A stretch of 64,000 nucleotides of DNA from Oreohelix idahoensis (taxonomy: Eukaryota > Mollusca > Gastropoda > Stylommatophora > Oreohelicidae): contig JAMPIV010008058.1 in the NCBI GenBank assembly GCA_024509875.1, positions 7,501 to 71,500 on the forward strand. The letters run 5' to 3'. A program made the translations under genes and the position numbers. Position 1 is the first letter of the stretch. Each line of letters begins with the position of its first letter. This document shows positions 1 to 11,911 of this stretch, in pieces. The notes beneath the pieces are model-generated. The model searched no databases, was not told where the DNA came from, and worked only from the letters and a program-made list of their open reading frames with translations.

Positions 1-315
1 CACTCTGAGGCTGGTCTACCAGATCTTGGCAGATCAGCAACATTTGAGTGGCCGCACTTAAACTGTTGATACCAGTTTTTTTACCGAAGTATATGAAGGA
101 CACTACAGGCGCTTGGGTTCCTGAGGGTAAGAGGAAAAAAGGAAGACCAAAAGAAACACTCAGAAGAACAATAATAAGAGAAGGAAGAACGTTGGGCCTA
201 AATAATGTGCAAGAGCTAAGAGGAGTGGCGTCACAACGAACAACCTGGAGAGCACTGGTTTCTGCCTTATGCGCCGTGTTTGGTGCTTAAAGAATTTATT
301 ATTATTATTATTATA
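1..315 (+). mobile_element. 3' end of a non-LTR retrotransposon (RT C-terminus)
   Basis: Positions 48-290 are open and encode the C-terminal tail of a LINE reverse transcriptase polyprotein, with the typical WVPEGKRKKGRPK block followed by an Arg/Trp-rich helix. The reading frame ends at about 288-290 and is followed at once by an (ATT)n tail at about 296-315, as expected for the 3' terminus of RTE/CR1-type non-LTR elements. A related block (WTPEGKRKRGRPK) lies on the minus strand near 8000. Only the 3' end is inside the window and the element may continue to the left. The clade is uncertain; LINE origin is fairly secure. Confidence 0.7.
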
Positions 316-1246
316 TGAAGGACAAGAATCACGAAACACTGGTTCCATCTCCCTGTGTATTTCTGTAGGTGTTTTTCCCTGAAACATCAGAAATTTTATC
401 ACCGCTCTGGCCTCCTTCTTTTCCATTGTTTTGTCAAATCTTTGTAGCAGCAGATCCGGTCAATAGGGTACATTGCGCCGTGCACCGTAGCGGGAAAACC
501 CATTGAAGAAACAAACGCGTACTTCACACATTCAGTGAAAATATGATGAACTTTAAATGTGCAAAGTTTCATCTTCCTCCTGTGACTCCTTCATGGTCAG
601 GTCCAAGACGTATGTCAATCCCCTTGTATATATATATATATATATAAATTTATAATTATATTTATAATATATTTATAAATATAATCTTATAAATATAGAA
701 GAGGTGTTAAGAATAGACAGTCCTAGGGAACTGCATAATGTAGTCAAACAATATTTAATACGAACAAATGTTAATATATAGTGGCTGGGAATGTGAAGGT
801 CTGATGCTGGTCTTACAATACATATGACTTTTAATAGGCGAAAGTCAATTAAATATCTGTTAAAGTCAGTTATATAACTGGAACCACCAGGCCTTTACAC
901 CCCTCCATTGTAATATTATTCTTGTTCAGAGTTTCTTCTTGATTTTGTTTGTTTATTTTTTTTTAATTTATTTAACGTATTAGCATAATTGTGATTGTCC
1001 CTATTTACAATGATTTGACAATTGTGATGTCACTTTCTCATATCGGCAATTGTTCATATTATTTGGAATTGAAAACAATATATATCCTAATTATAACCCA
1101 TCAGAGGTTGAACTGGATATTTATCTTCATTAATTAAAAAAAAAAAGTCTTACTCAATGCTTATTCTCGCTACTAGCCCTGGTATTGTCCAGCCGAAAAT
1201 GGCGTCTACGTCGTTCAGCCTCATTTTCGATTCTGACATAGTTCGA
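316..1246. other. Intergenic AT-rich DNA, no gene seen
   Basis: No coding region with recognisable content. A short (TA)n run lies at about 628-648, followed by imperfect AT-rich sequence. Short open frames here look like chance. Confidence 0.6.
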
Positions 1247-1398
1247 GTAACTCTTTTTTTTAAATTTTTTTTCTTTACCCCTTCTGCGGCTCAAAGTGAG
1301 GTCTATTGACTTTATTGAGTTATAGGTGTACATTTTGTGTGATCCCGGCCCTGGCTAAGACACTTTGATCTTAGCCAAAAGGCCGACGCGTAACTCTT
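1247..1398 (-). mobile_element. SINE-like element with U2-snRNA-like head
   Basis: Read on the minus strand, 1390-1345 contains TCGGCCTTTTGGCTAAGATC, matching the conserved 5' end of U2 snRNA (stem I and the start of the branch-site region). The U2 match stops within about 30 nt, so this is not a U2 gene. The body continues to CACTTTGAGCCGCAGAAGGG and an A-rich tail. That 3' block recurs at the 3' end of the ORF1-only LINE-like element (4226-4290 minus), suggesting a shared 3' recognition sequence. GTAACTCTT occurs at both ends (1247-1255 and 1390-1398) and may be a target-site duplication. Confidence 0.5.
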
Positions 1399-1574
1399 AT
1401 ATTTTTTTTTCCCGTGCACAACAGAAAATAATGAAGCAGCTGTTATCGATAACGAAGTTAAACCTTCTTCTATGAGGAAATTGAGGAAAAGCACCCTCTC
1501 AACCCACACAAAAGGTGGACAAACAAATAATGCTTTAATTCTTATGAGTATGGAGCACTTGAATAACAGCAAAC

Positions 1575-1970
1575 ATGAGATGTGTAGAATTTTGTGGGTT
1601 TATAGTGTCGTGTAGGCTCAATGGAGATTCAAAGCAAGGTTTCTGTCACACAATCGTTGTCAAATGTAGCAACTGCTTGTGGGGAAACATCTTTCACAAC
1701 ATCAGGAGATGCAGAAAATGTAGAGGAGACAGGGATAAACACAAAAAAAGAACAAGGAAATCAATGTAAGGATGGTAAAGTTTGTAGGATCACTTGGCCG
1801 AGGCCAAGCAGCGCTCGAAAAGTTTAGCTTGCACACTAGTGCCCCGTCACCAATGACAAGACAGTTATAGAGACATTTTTATGTAAGTGCATGACAGTGG
1901 CTGAAGAAAGTATGTCTGAGGCTGCTAAAGAAATTAAAATGCAAAGGAAGGGGATATGTATACTCTTGGA
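1575..1970 (+). pseudogene. Remnant of Mutator-like (MULE) transposase N-terminal region
   Basis: Several frames together give blocks typical of the N-terminal domain of animal Mutator-like transposases: a zinc-finger-like GFCHTIVVKCSNCLW at about 1640-1685, a GQAALEKFS-like block at about 1800-1830, and VAEESMSEAAKEIK at about 1895-1935. The blocks are in the expected order but different frames, with stops between them, so the copy is dead. No terminal repeats or catalytic DDE region were seen. Family assignment rests on remembered motif patterns and is tentative. Confidence 0.4.
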
Positions 1971-2991
1971 GTTCATTAAGATAAGGTAAGTGCACAAAAC
2001 AACTGTTGGTCAACAAATTTTTCTCCTTTATTTCTTCTTTTTCTCACTTTCCCTATTTAGCATGACAGGTACATTTTGAGACGCGATATCTCAAGAATGA
2101 ATTGTTGGAATGCTCTGAAACTTTGCAGAGTGTTTCTTAACATCTTACTCCTTGTCCTGAACCAAACTTTGATTTGCCCTCTCAATTTGTTTTATTTGTA
2201 CAGATGTTTTGCATACTAATGAGGTTCTATAAATTTCCAATTTTAGTTTTTTTTACAAATGGTCACACATAGTTCATGCTATATCCCAAATATTTTTAGT
2301 TTAGGACATAATGCACTCACTTGTGGACTTGTATGCAGAATTTCAACTCTATAAGTTGATAAATAATTATGTAATGTGGTTTAAAATAACCCTGCATTTT
2401 GTATACTGCGGCGGCCATTTTGAATAGCTAATTAGCATAATTATGCAATCACTCATATGGTTAGATTTCTCTCTTACCAAGGAACATTTTGACATATATA
2501 GGCAAAATGTAAAGTTATATATAAGAAAAAATCATGTTTCTACCACACTGCTATCTGCAACTGCGCAGATACACACGTGTGTATAACCAAAAAGTCGAAA
2601 GGGGGCTCGAACAAAGAAACTTGAAACTGTTGGAGGGGCATTTAATTAAAACCACCCGGTTGAAGAAGAGTGGCTTGGTGTGCTGCGTAAAAAAAAACAA
2701 CAACCCGCTTTTCTCTTTGGCTGGGCGGTTTCAACTAAAGGTTGAGCGTGTTCAGCCTAGAGCAGCCTTTAGACGGCTAGACACACTAGATCCCCGTTAA
2801 GAGGCCAGTAGTTTGTACACATACATGCAAGGATTTTGTCACACTGATGATTAAACTTGTGACTTCCCGAACAAGGGGCTGCTTGGAGGTACCATAGGCG
2901 GAGACAAGGATGCATTGAGACCCCGCTTAAATCTATTAACACATATTTTTTTTCTCCTAAAGACGGATGTATGGAAACATTGACAATAATA
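1971..2991. other. No recognisable feature
   Basis: AT-rich sequence. A short plus-strand open frame at 2534-2800 has no recognisable motif and is not supported as a gene. Confidence 0.5.
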
Positions 2992-2999
2992 GTTTGAAC

Positions 3000-3958
3000 T
3001 AGAGATGGCTACTGTGTGTATGTGTCGAAACAATGTTTCGAAACAGTATCGTACCCGAACAATTCGACACAGAGCCTTCTAGCCGTGTCGATACAGTGTG
3101 TTCCTGTCTGCCTCGCTGTTTTGCAGAGTAGAGATGGCTACTGTGTGTGTGTGTCAAACAATGCTTCGAAACAGCAAGCGATTCGACACTGCCGGTTTGT
3201 TTGGTTCGACACAATCTCAGTTCCGTCTGCCTCGCTGTTTTGCAGATGCTTCGAAACAGCACCGAGTCCGACAGTCCGACAGATTCGATACATGGACACA
3301 GTTTCAGTTCGTGTCTGCCTCGAATAAACCGTTCGGAACATTAGTATGGAATATCAAACATGTCATATTTTTCAGGGATGTGTTATGATGACTTGATTTT
3401 ACAAGTGATATTATTTTTGCTGAGAAGTTATAGACACTGGAAATTGTATCAGTGCTGCAGTTGTCAATGTTTTAGGCGCTATGTTAAAGTTGAAAGTGTC
3501 CGTGTGTTCGTATAAATGTAATGGACACTTTATTAGCTCTGCTGATATGTGTACTCGGTGTGGATTTGAATCATTGTCTACCAAAACTAGCTTACTCTAG
3601 TTTGATATCATGTGTTATTATTACTGTTATTATTATTGTTGTTTTTTATTATTTTCCCATATACTGCAGCTATCATCATATCTCCGTTTTATTTCATCAT
3701 AATGAAGACTTGTGTAAAAATATTGAATTGTGGTCACACGAAATGCCATAGATTTTCCCACACGACAGTAAAAACAGAGGAAATTGTCTCACACAGTTCA
3801 TGTATACCCGCCCCGGTACTGTCTATAAGAGACTTCTTTCTCTCCGATACGGGCAAAAGAGCCGCTTTGCCGTTGTGTCGAAACAGTGCGTTGACACAGT
3901 TTAACCCACTGTTTCGAATGTCTCGACACAGCTAAGGGTCTCTATTTGCCCACCTCTA
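3000..3958. mobile_element. Non-autonomous hAT-type element (MITE)
   Basis: Perfect 8-bp direct repeats GTTTGAAC (2992-2999 and 3959-3966) flank inverted ends TAGAGATGGC... and, reverse-complemented, TAGAGGTGGGCAAATAGAG. An 8-bp duplication and a (C/T)AGAGGTGGGC-type terminus are hallmarks of hAT elements. The 959-bp interior has no transposase. It is filled with many short copies, both orientations, of a TTCGAAACAG / TGTCGAAACA motif and a duplicated segment around AGAGATGGCTACTGTGTG (3001 and 3131). The open frames in 3016-3388 come from this repeated sequence and are not genes. Confidence 0.8.
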
Positions 3959-4225
3959 GTTTGAACACAAGCATAACAATGAAAATACACTGTGCAGCTG
4001 TAAAAATATAAATAAAAAATTACTTTCACACCTTGCACACACTCATTTACACTCTTTCCAGTACTCCCAGGTTACACATTTTACATTTTGGTAATGATAG
4101 TGTTGATTAAAAGGAGAAGGATGAGGAAAAGGAAAGAAAGAAAGAAAAAGACCTTGGATGTCAAAGACCTAGATTTAAAGTCCGTGGCGAAAGATTTCCG
4201 TCTTGATGGAAAATAATCGAAATAC

Positions 4226-7080
4226 CGTAACTCTTATTATTATTATTTTTTTTAATAACCCTTCTGGGGCTCAAAGTGATTTTTTTTTTCCTAGCATGGG
4301 GTCGCATTAACTCGCATTGGCACACGCCCAACATAAACGCATGTCCCAACACAAAAAGACCCAATGACACACATGTGTCACCAATGATCCTCTGTGTTTT
4401 CACACAAAAGATCTAATGACACATAAGTGTCACTATACTGATCTTTTGTGCCGGGCGCTTGGTTATATTAGGGCGCATGTCCAAATATAAAAGATCCTTA
4501 GGTATAAGGATATGAGTTATTGTCCATCAGGGGCCCAAAGTGGGGTCAATTATTATTGGGGTACATTCTATTATCCATTTTTCTTCTTCATTTTGAGTCG
4601 ACTATAGTGTTGTTATACCCTCTCTGTTCAACCTGGAAATTGGTTATAATTGGGGTATATTGTGTGCTACGCTCTTCGATGGTGGTCGGTTGATAGTCCT
4701 GACAAGGACTGGTGCTAGCTGGTGTCCTCTTTGTTGTTTCTCTGTGTTGCCGTGGCATGTTCTTTATTGTGTTTCGTATCCAGCCTCCCTATCTGTCCTG
4801 TATGGTTTTGTGTGTTTTTGCCCTCCTTGTTTCTGTTTCTTGTGTCTTCCTTTGCTCTTGTATCTTAGATAGCGCTTTTTCTATAATTGTTGGGAGTAGC
4901 TTTTCCAGCGTTTCCTCGATGACTTCTTCGTCTGATTGGTCGTTCGTTTTAATATCTTTTGTGTTTGATGTTATTTCTTTAATGGTCATTCTTTCTGCCT
5001 CTATTCTCTTCAGTACCTCTTCGTTTCCTTCTTTCAGTTCTATCAGCTTCTTGATATCTTCTTCTACCTGCTGCTGAATTCTTTTCATGTCTTGGTGTAT
5101 TATGTTCATGTCGTTTATGAATTGGTGTTGTTTCGCGCTTTCTGAACTATCACTATCAGGGTTTTCTTCACATCTGGCAGTTGATGTTCTGTTTTTGTGT
5201 GGCTGTCGGTTTTCTCTCTCCTTTCGCAGTTGTTGTTTTAGATCTTTCACCTCAGTCGTGAGCTGTCTGACCTGTTCTGTTAGGCCGTCTTGGCGAGAGT
5301 ACTTGCCTTCAGTGTGTTTTTTGCCTCTTGGTACGATACCCCCTTTCCAATGGCAACTGTGATTATTTGCCTTGTTTGTTGGTGTTCGGGACACCCGCGG
5401 TATCGTGCTCCGTGCTTTCCGAGGCAGTTGGTACATTTTCTATTGTTGTTTGGCGTTTTGTAGTCGTGGTCTTTTTTTGCCTTTGGGCAGTCTTTGTACT
5501 CGTGGCTGCCCGCACAGTATCTACAGACCGTCTCTTTTCTGCACGTGTTCTTTGTGTGAGAAAATCCCTAGCACTTTGAACACTGCATCACTGGTGGGAT
5601 GTAGGCATGTGTTCTTCGAGGTCTATTCTGGATAGTGATGTTTTCCGGGACTGTTTTCCCTTGTAAAGTCACTATTATCAGTCTGATGTCTTCTTTGTTC
5701 CAGGACTTAAGCCTTTCTGCGTGTGTGAATCTGTACCGAGGGTTTTCGGCCTGGATGTAGCTGAGGGCCTCTGTGTCTGACAAGCTGGTGTCTATCCCTT
5801 TGATCACTACTCTCTTGGTTTCAGTGTGGATTTCTGCTTGGATTTTGATCCGGTGTGGTAACTGAAATTCTTTAGGCCCGGATGCCAGAGCAGTCATCAG
5901 CGATTTAGTCATTTCTGTATCATTCAGGGCAAGTGTCACTCCCTGTGGGTGTCTTCTGATACTTATTATGCCTCTTTTGCCTACTACTTTCTCCAGGACA
6001 TTGATTACTTTGTCGTCCGGGAGTGCCCTGAGTGTGGCTTCTCCTTCGGACAACTGCGTAATTTTTATTTTGCGCTCTTGATCCTGTTCTTTGTGAATGC
6101 TTTTTCGTAGTTCGCCTGGGCGGCATCTCCCATCTGCCACCACTGGCTGAGTATCTGTCTTTGGGCTCGGTACCCTGTCCTCTTCTGTCTGTTCATGATT
6201 CTGCTTCTCTTGATCACCGCGGGGGACTTGGCTGTTCTCTGTTGAATTCCGGCGTATCTCGATGTCTGACACTGGAGCCTCCTCAAATAGTGCTTCTTTC
6301 AAAGTTGGAGTGAGCCTAAGGATCTCGTCTCCGTCTTTACGCATTCTGTATAGTGCGTCCATAACGGTCTCTGCGATAGCTTCTGGGTCTAATTCGTCTA
6401 GTTCCGATGATATTGTCCCCACATCAGCAGCTGGCTGTGAGGTGACGTCTTGTTGTTCTGCTCTTTTGTCTACCCCTTGTGCCGGTCTGTGTTGAAGAGT
6501 TGTCTCTTCCACCTCCTTTGTAGTGTTTGCAGGTGTCCTCTCGGCATCGTGTGGTGGTGTCATTGGTGTTTGGTGCAGCTTCTCTGTGGTAGACAGGGTT
6601 TTTGATGACGAGTCGGGTACATGTGGTGGTGTCAACATGGTTCTAAGTTCCTGTTTTCTTTTCTCTATTCTTTCCGTCGTCTGCTCCAGCTGTTGTATCG
6701 CTCTCAATATTTCTTGACGTTTTGTGTCTTTATCATCTAGGTCAGAACAGTTTGCTTCTGGCTTCTGAGAGGGACCGGCCACGACGCTAGTAGTTGGAGT
6801 AATCGTGCTCTCTGGTTGACTCTGTTTGTTCTTTGCAGGTTCTTGTTTGATGCTGCTGACAAGTGTTTGAGGGCTTCTATAGACTTTCCTCTTATTCGCT
6901 TGTGGCTTGGTACGAGTCATTTTAGTGAAATCCGACGGCTGCGTTCGCCCTGATAAGGACGCTCGATTTAATATAGTGCTGTCTTCCCTGTGTTGCTGGG
7001 TTGAGGAAAGCGAAACGACGCTCTGTGTGTCGAATTGTGAAAGAGAACAAACCCTGCGGTTTGTAAAATTATCCATTAAA
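4226..7080 (-). mobile_element. LINE-like element with ORF1 only (no ORF2)
   Basis: Minus-strand unit: a gag-like ORF1 (6920 to 4789) followed directly by about 500 nt of non-coding sequence that ends in CACTTTGAGCCCCAGAAGGG and an A-rich/(AAT)n tail at about 4226-4285. No endonuclease or reverse transcriptase lies between the end of ORF1 and the tail. The last block is shared with the U2-headed element at 1247-1398. The 5' boundary is not resolved (about 7000-7090) and no target-site duplication was found. It resembles in principle the ORF1-only derivatives known from mammals (HAL1), but an internal deletion specific to this copy is equally possible. Confidence 0.6.
4789..6920 (-). pseudogene. 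LINE ORF1 (gag-like, CCHC knuckles and coiled coil), disrupted
   Basis: The likely start is ATG at 6918-6920 (MTRTKPQANK), in a weak upstream extension that stays open to 7076. About 450 residues of charged, Gln/Glu/Thr-rich sequence and an RNA-binding-like region precede three Cys/His knuckles. The first is cut after CSKC by an in-frame TAG at 5568-5570, and the same frame then resumes with the rest of the first knuckle, CRYCAGSHEYKDC, and a CTNC...GCP knuckle. That frame stops at 5280-5282. A second frame, open from 5436 to 4789, carries a Lys/Glu-rich coiled coil of about 150 residues, so a frameshift in about 5300-5345 separates the parts. The role would be RNA binding in a LINE RNP. ORF2 is absent. 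Confidence 0.7.
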
Positions 7081-7368
7081 AGTTACATATGCAGATATAG
7101 AAAATTCATTGAATACCACGCCTGCTCTTGTAAAATGTATTCTTTAAAAAAATAAGACGTCATAAGATTACCATACTTAAAATATGAATTAACTCTCACA
7201 AACTACATAAAATGTGCTGTAAAAAAGAAAAGAACCTAATTTAAATTATTAATAAATCAAAACAAGTAATAAACTACTTTCTAATTTATATTTTTATATT
7301 TCCGTAATTCTTTCCCTTAAACATTTAAACTTACCTTCGTAAACTCCCATGAAAAATTCAAACCTGAC

Positions 7369-7584
<216 letters not shown>

Positions 7585-8674
7585 CAGAGCCGGATTAATG
7601 TAGTAGCAAAAGTAGCAAATGCTACGGGCCCCGCGCTTTTAGGGGCCCGCGCCAATAAATATGTACATAATTTGTTGGTCATCTTCTAATACGAGCGTTA
7701 AACCAATGATCTTGTGATTTATGCCATCTTTAGCGCCTTTTCATTTTCAAAAGAGATTGAACAATCTCACACTAATGAGCATTGAACATAAACTTCTGCG
7801 TGAAATTTCTTCTTCTTCTTTGATCCGTATCCACCAACCGTCAAAGCAGTCAGCGGCCATCACGTCTGGTGGCGTCTTGTAGGGCAGCAACAAATTGATT
7901 CCACTTTGCTCGGTCGGCGGCCATCCTTCGTACAGTGCCCCAACTGTGGTTCATTCTTTGCATCTCAGCTTCCACAGTTCTCCGCCAAGTTGTTTTTGGT
8001 CGGCCTCTCTTTCGCTTTCCCTCGGGGGTCCATAGCATAGCTGTTCTTGTGATGGTATCAGGGTCCCTTCTGAGGACGTGGCCAACCCAACTCCAGCGTC
8101 TGCCAGCTATGATGGTGTGCATGTCCTCCTGGTTACTCCGAATAAGTAGTTCTTGGTTGCTGATGGTGTTTGGCCAAAAGATTCGGAGAATTTTCCTTAG
8201 GCAGATTGTGTGGAAGGAGGACAGTTTGGGCATTTCCTTCTCTGTTACTCTCCAACATTCCGCACCATAGAGAAGCACAGAAAGTACACAGCTCTCATAC
8301 AGTCTTAATTTGGTGTTTGTGCTGTACTGGGAAGACTTCCAAATGTTGTTGTGAACAGCAAAGGCTATTCTCGCTTTATTCATTCTGTTGTTAATGTCCT
8401 TGCTTGTTCCGCCGTCAGGTGTTACTGCGTGAAATTGAGACATTCTATATCATCAATCAATCATCAAATTTGCTCATGCTAAATGTAGAAACATTAATAT
8501 TTAAACAATAATGTTGACTGTGTTGTTACTTTTGATAATGATAATTACTATGCAAATTAAAAATGTATGTGTTCAAATATATTTGTGTTGTTTTATTGGG
8601 TTTTTTTTTAAAATATAGGGCCCCTTTCTTAACATATGCTACAGGCCCCGTACTAGCTTAATCCGGCCCTACTG
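7585..8674. mobile_element. hAT-type element with GGGCCCC subterminal blocks
   Basis: The left end CAGAGCCGGATTAATG and the right end (reverse-complemented, containing AGGGCCGGATTAAGC) form imperfect inverted termini. Each is followed inward by a GCTAC(G/A)GGGCCCC-type block (7620-7645 and 8617-8650). The design is typical of hAT elements. The target duplication cannot be read because the left flank is the TATC microsatellite. No transposase remains. A LINE fragment is nested at 7808-8424. Confidence 0.7.
7808..8424 (-). mobile_element. 5'-truncated LINE insertion nested in the hAT element
   Basis: Perfect 12-bp direct repeats CTGCGTGAAATT (7796-7807 and 8425-8436) flank the insertion. The minus strand encodes the last 185 or so residues of a LINE reverse transcriptase, open from about 8424 to 7850. 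It contains a YGAECW block and WTPEGKRKRGRPK, then ends 30 nt before a (GAA)n tail next to the target duplication. The open C-terminus and clean duplication indicate a fairly recent insertion. It is the same broad family as the fragment at 1-315. Confidence 0.85.
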
Positions 8675-8732
8675 CTCAGAGTTGTTCTGGTACCCAGTTC
8701 GGTCGACCCCGGAGCCGTATGCGGTCTAAAAA

Positions 8733-8800
8733 ATCCCACCTCAACTGAGGATCGAACCAAAGACTACTGAGCTAGGAAGCCAGTGCACTAAGCACCCATG
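8733..8800 (-). repeat. tRNA-like sequence, probable SINE head
   Basis: The minus strand carries a B-box-like GGTTCGATCC (complement of 8749-8758) and an A-box-like TAGTGCACTGG (complement of 8780-8790) with tRNA-like spacing. It lacks a convincing acceptor stem, so it is more likely a tRNA-derived SINE remnant than a functional tRNA gene. Confidence 0.45.
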
Positions 8801-9559
8801 GTGATGGTATTTGATCAAGATATTCATAGAATTTCTCTTATGCAGGTTTTGTGGAAAAAAGCGAATAGTCTTACTCACTATTCCATTGGCTTGTCCGTCT
8901 AAAAATCTAATAATCTTACTCACACTCCAATGGCTTGCTTTTTTCAACCTACATCTCTAAAAAATTATGTTACAACGCATCACGTTCTTCATAATACGGA
9001 GATCTGTTACAGTCGGTATTCACTTCTTTATCCTGGGCATTTTCCCCTATATACTAATTGGCTAAAATGGTTACGTTATATCATCACAACTTTTCCAACT
9101 AAACTTGCAATCTTTTCACACTGCATTCTGGCATGGTAACTAAATTGCGCCCTTATTGAATTTTTTATAAAAAATTATCTAGAAAAGTTTCAACTCTGCT
9201 GTTTTTCAGTAACAAAAATTACTGGAAACTCTTTTTTTGTTACAAATTCAATAAAACTTACCAGTGATCTTTTGAGTAGAGAATGATTGTTTCTGTGGAT
9301 CTTTTTGTGTGCCCTCCGCGCCCCCCCCCCTCCCTCCTTTTCCCCACATAAGATATCAACTCTAATGCAAGTCAGTAGAGTAGGTAGAAGAAAATTCAAT
9401 TTTTTTTTGTTTCTACTTGATTTTTTTTTAAACCTTATCCAAGTAGGTTTAAATGTCTTTTCACAAATTTATACTTTACATTACGGTAATAAAATTTAGT
9501 ATGTGCAAAAGTGAACACTGTTCTATTGCGCACTGCTATACGGGCTGCTCGGTCACTAC
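8801..9559. other. No recognisable feature
   Basis: AT-rich sequence with a short C-tract near 9320-9345. No supported gene. Confidence 0.5.
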
Positions 9560-11911
9560 TGTGACGTATAATGGAAATTGAGCCTATAGTAATCTGACAG
9601 TCTTTGTAATCCCGTTGGCGCTCTATGATTTGCTAGCAAAACCATGCATTTAGTGCCTGCCTTTACTTACACAGGAGTACTTTTTTCATCCACGCCTTTT
9701 CTCTTGGAACTCAAGCAAACGAAGTGTTTACAGACTTTCGTGACCTGCCCGTCATAACAAGTAGCAAATCAGGTTTGTTTACCTCGGCTTCTCACGCGAG
9801 CTTATCTGTCAATCATACGATACCTCACAGACCGCACGTGAAAAACACAGACCTTTTGAAGTTCGTACTCAGGGGAAGTCAGAAACCCCTGGGCTCTTTG
9901 ATCTTCAGAAGCGGGCATTCGTACAGAGAAAATCTTAGAGAACCCCTTTTACACGTATAAGTCTTTTGATGACGATCGAAAGCGCCCGATGAAAGACGGG
10001 CGTAAGTCTTTATCTGGGAACTCACATAGTAACGTGAAAAGTAACATCATCGATAGATCAGAGAAATATAAGGATATATAAACTGAGTTTTCTTAAACCT
10101 GCTATCAGTTTTCACTCAGAATTTTTGGATAGTCTAAGCACGCAGTTCTAGAACCATTTCGCTAAATGTGTTATTAGCATTTGTGGGCATCTTTCTTTCT
10201 GATTTTTGGTAATAGAAATTAGTGCTTACGTGTTTAAAGGTGTTAGCTTTTACCACTACAATTCACTTAGATTTTCTAGCTGGTAAAACTAGAGAAATAA
10301 AATAAAGCGTCGCTATTTCATACCAGATGTTCAGTCATATTGTTAATTTTCACCACACGCTTTCTCACACAAGAAGAGACGGTTTTAGTTGACTGATTTA
10401 TATGCTAGGCGCGACTGATAGTGACAGAAAAGAATTCACGCTTATTTCATTGCGCGTATTTATTATAAGTGCCTATTATTTAATATCATACGACTAAAAT
10501 ATCAGACGCCGACCAAATTAATAGCTACTTAAGCGACGTGCGATAGTGTAGGCATAAAAGAAAACACCGTGTGCCTTTTAAATTTAATCAGGACTGACGG
10601 AGTGGATAAGAGATCGTCTTGTCCCCGTCTGTGTGCATATATGTAGCTATATGGAGGAGTAGCATTTTTCCATAATTTTTTTTCTTATATCCCTAGCAGA
10701 CCTGATCACAAGGGCGTCCAGCGGTCTTTTTTTCAGATTGGTTAATGTTGTCTCTTTTTCTTGGCTTGTGCGTAACAACTTCATTTGTTAGCGAGATGTG
10801 CCAAAGATACCTGAGAAACATTTTAACTTATAAATTTAATTGGACTTACCAAACCCAGCAATATTTTTCACTTTTATCAGCCCACGTGGGTGTACAAAAA
10901 TAACATTTATTTCCGACTTCTGACAGTCGTATTCAAGCGTAGCATCCAGAATTTACGCTGTTTCAGAATTGGCACTCTACCATATTGTCAGCCAATAGGA
11001 TTATCATCATTTATCAATTGTAACATTTTTAGCAACCAGATGTTTCCCAATAGTGGAAGTATGTTCTTCTTTTAACTGTGAACCCCAAGATGACGCTCTT
11101 GCATCAACTATTGGCGATGACATTGTGTTCATCCAGGAAAAACCCACACCAGATTCGGCGTTCACCTCACTAGTCTTTGTTTGTTAGAGGATGAACTGGG
11201 GCCAACTTGGGAAGCGAACCTGACATTACATATATTTCAGGGATAATTGTATTTCCAAGGGATATCACCAATAGTAGGTAAGAGTGATTGAGTGGCCACT
11301 GTATGAAAGAGAGAGTGAATATGTTTCTTTGTTACAGGGAATTTACCAACATTGGATTTGCTTAAACTTGTTTGATTTACTGGTTAGCATATAGTAGGAA
11401 CTTGTTTACTTTACTGTCTACTCTGTATCATAGTGCTACCCTTGACCTTTGGGTTATTAACTCTTTGGGTTCTTTTATCCATAGGGGAAGGGCACATGTA
11501 TTCTGTTATTTTCCTATGTATGTAAATCCTATTTTATTTGATCTTTCTTTAGATATTTGATGTTGTTAAGTTTAAATGATAATAAACAACAAAAGAAACT
11601 TAACTTTGTGTGTTGGTCAGACCCATACCCAAGAAACCGTAGTTTTTCACGTTTGTGTGTCTTGTTGTCACATAGCTGTGTGTGTGTGTAGTTAAACTTA
11701 TATTTATATGTATGAGGAGGGCAAGTTTGTCTTGTACTAAACTATAGTCGTATAGATAGGCTGGAATAGAGAAACTTACTCATTCCAGAGACATATCTTT
11801 TCCTTAAGCTATCACCCGTGAAATCTATTTCTCACACCTTTTCTCACGTATCTATCACCATCCACTCTACTCATACGGGACAAAAATAACTCACAACCTA
11901 TCTGTACGACA
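9560..11911 (+). mobile_element. Solo LTR, diverged relative of the gmr1-like element LTR
   Basis: It begins TGTGACGTA and ends GTACGACA, matching the ends of the LTR at 17058-19485 (TGTGACGTACG ... TTTACGACA), and has nearly the same length (2352 versus 2428 bp). Internal blocks align in order, including AATAAA (11581-11586) followed by TGTGTGTTGG. The flanks ACTAC (9555-9559) and ACTGC (11912-11916) match at 4 of 5 positions, consistent with an old 5-bp duplication. No internal region is attached. Confidence 0.7.

Noticed and set aside
1341..1390. Functional U2 snRNA gene
   Set aside because: Similarity ends after about 30 nt; the branch-site region, Sm site and 3' stem-loops are missing and the sequence runs into a tailed repeat.
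8733..8800. Functional tRNA gene
   Set aside because: A and B boxes are visible but no consistent acceptor and anticodon stems; better explained as a SINE head.
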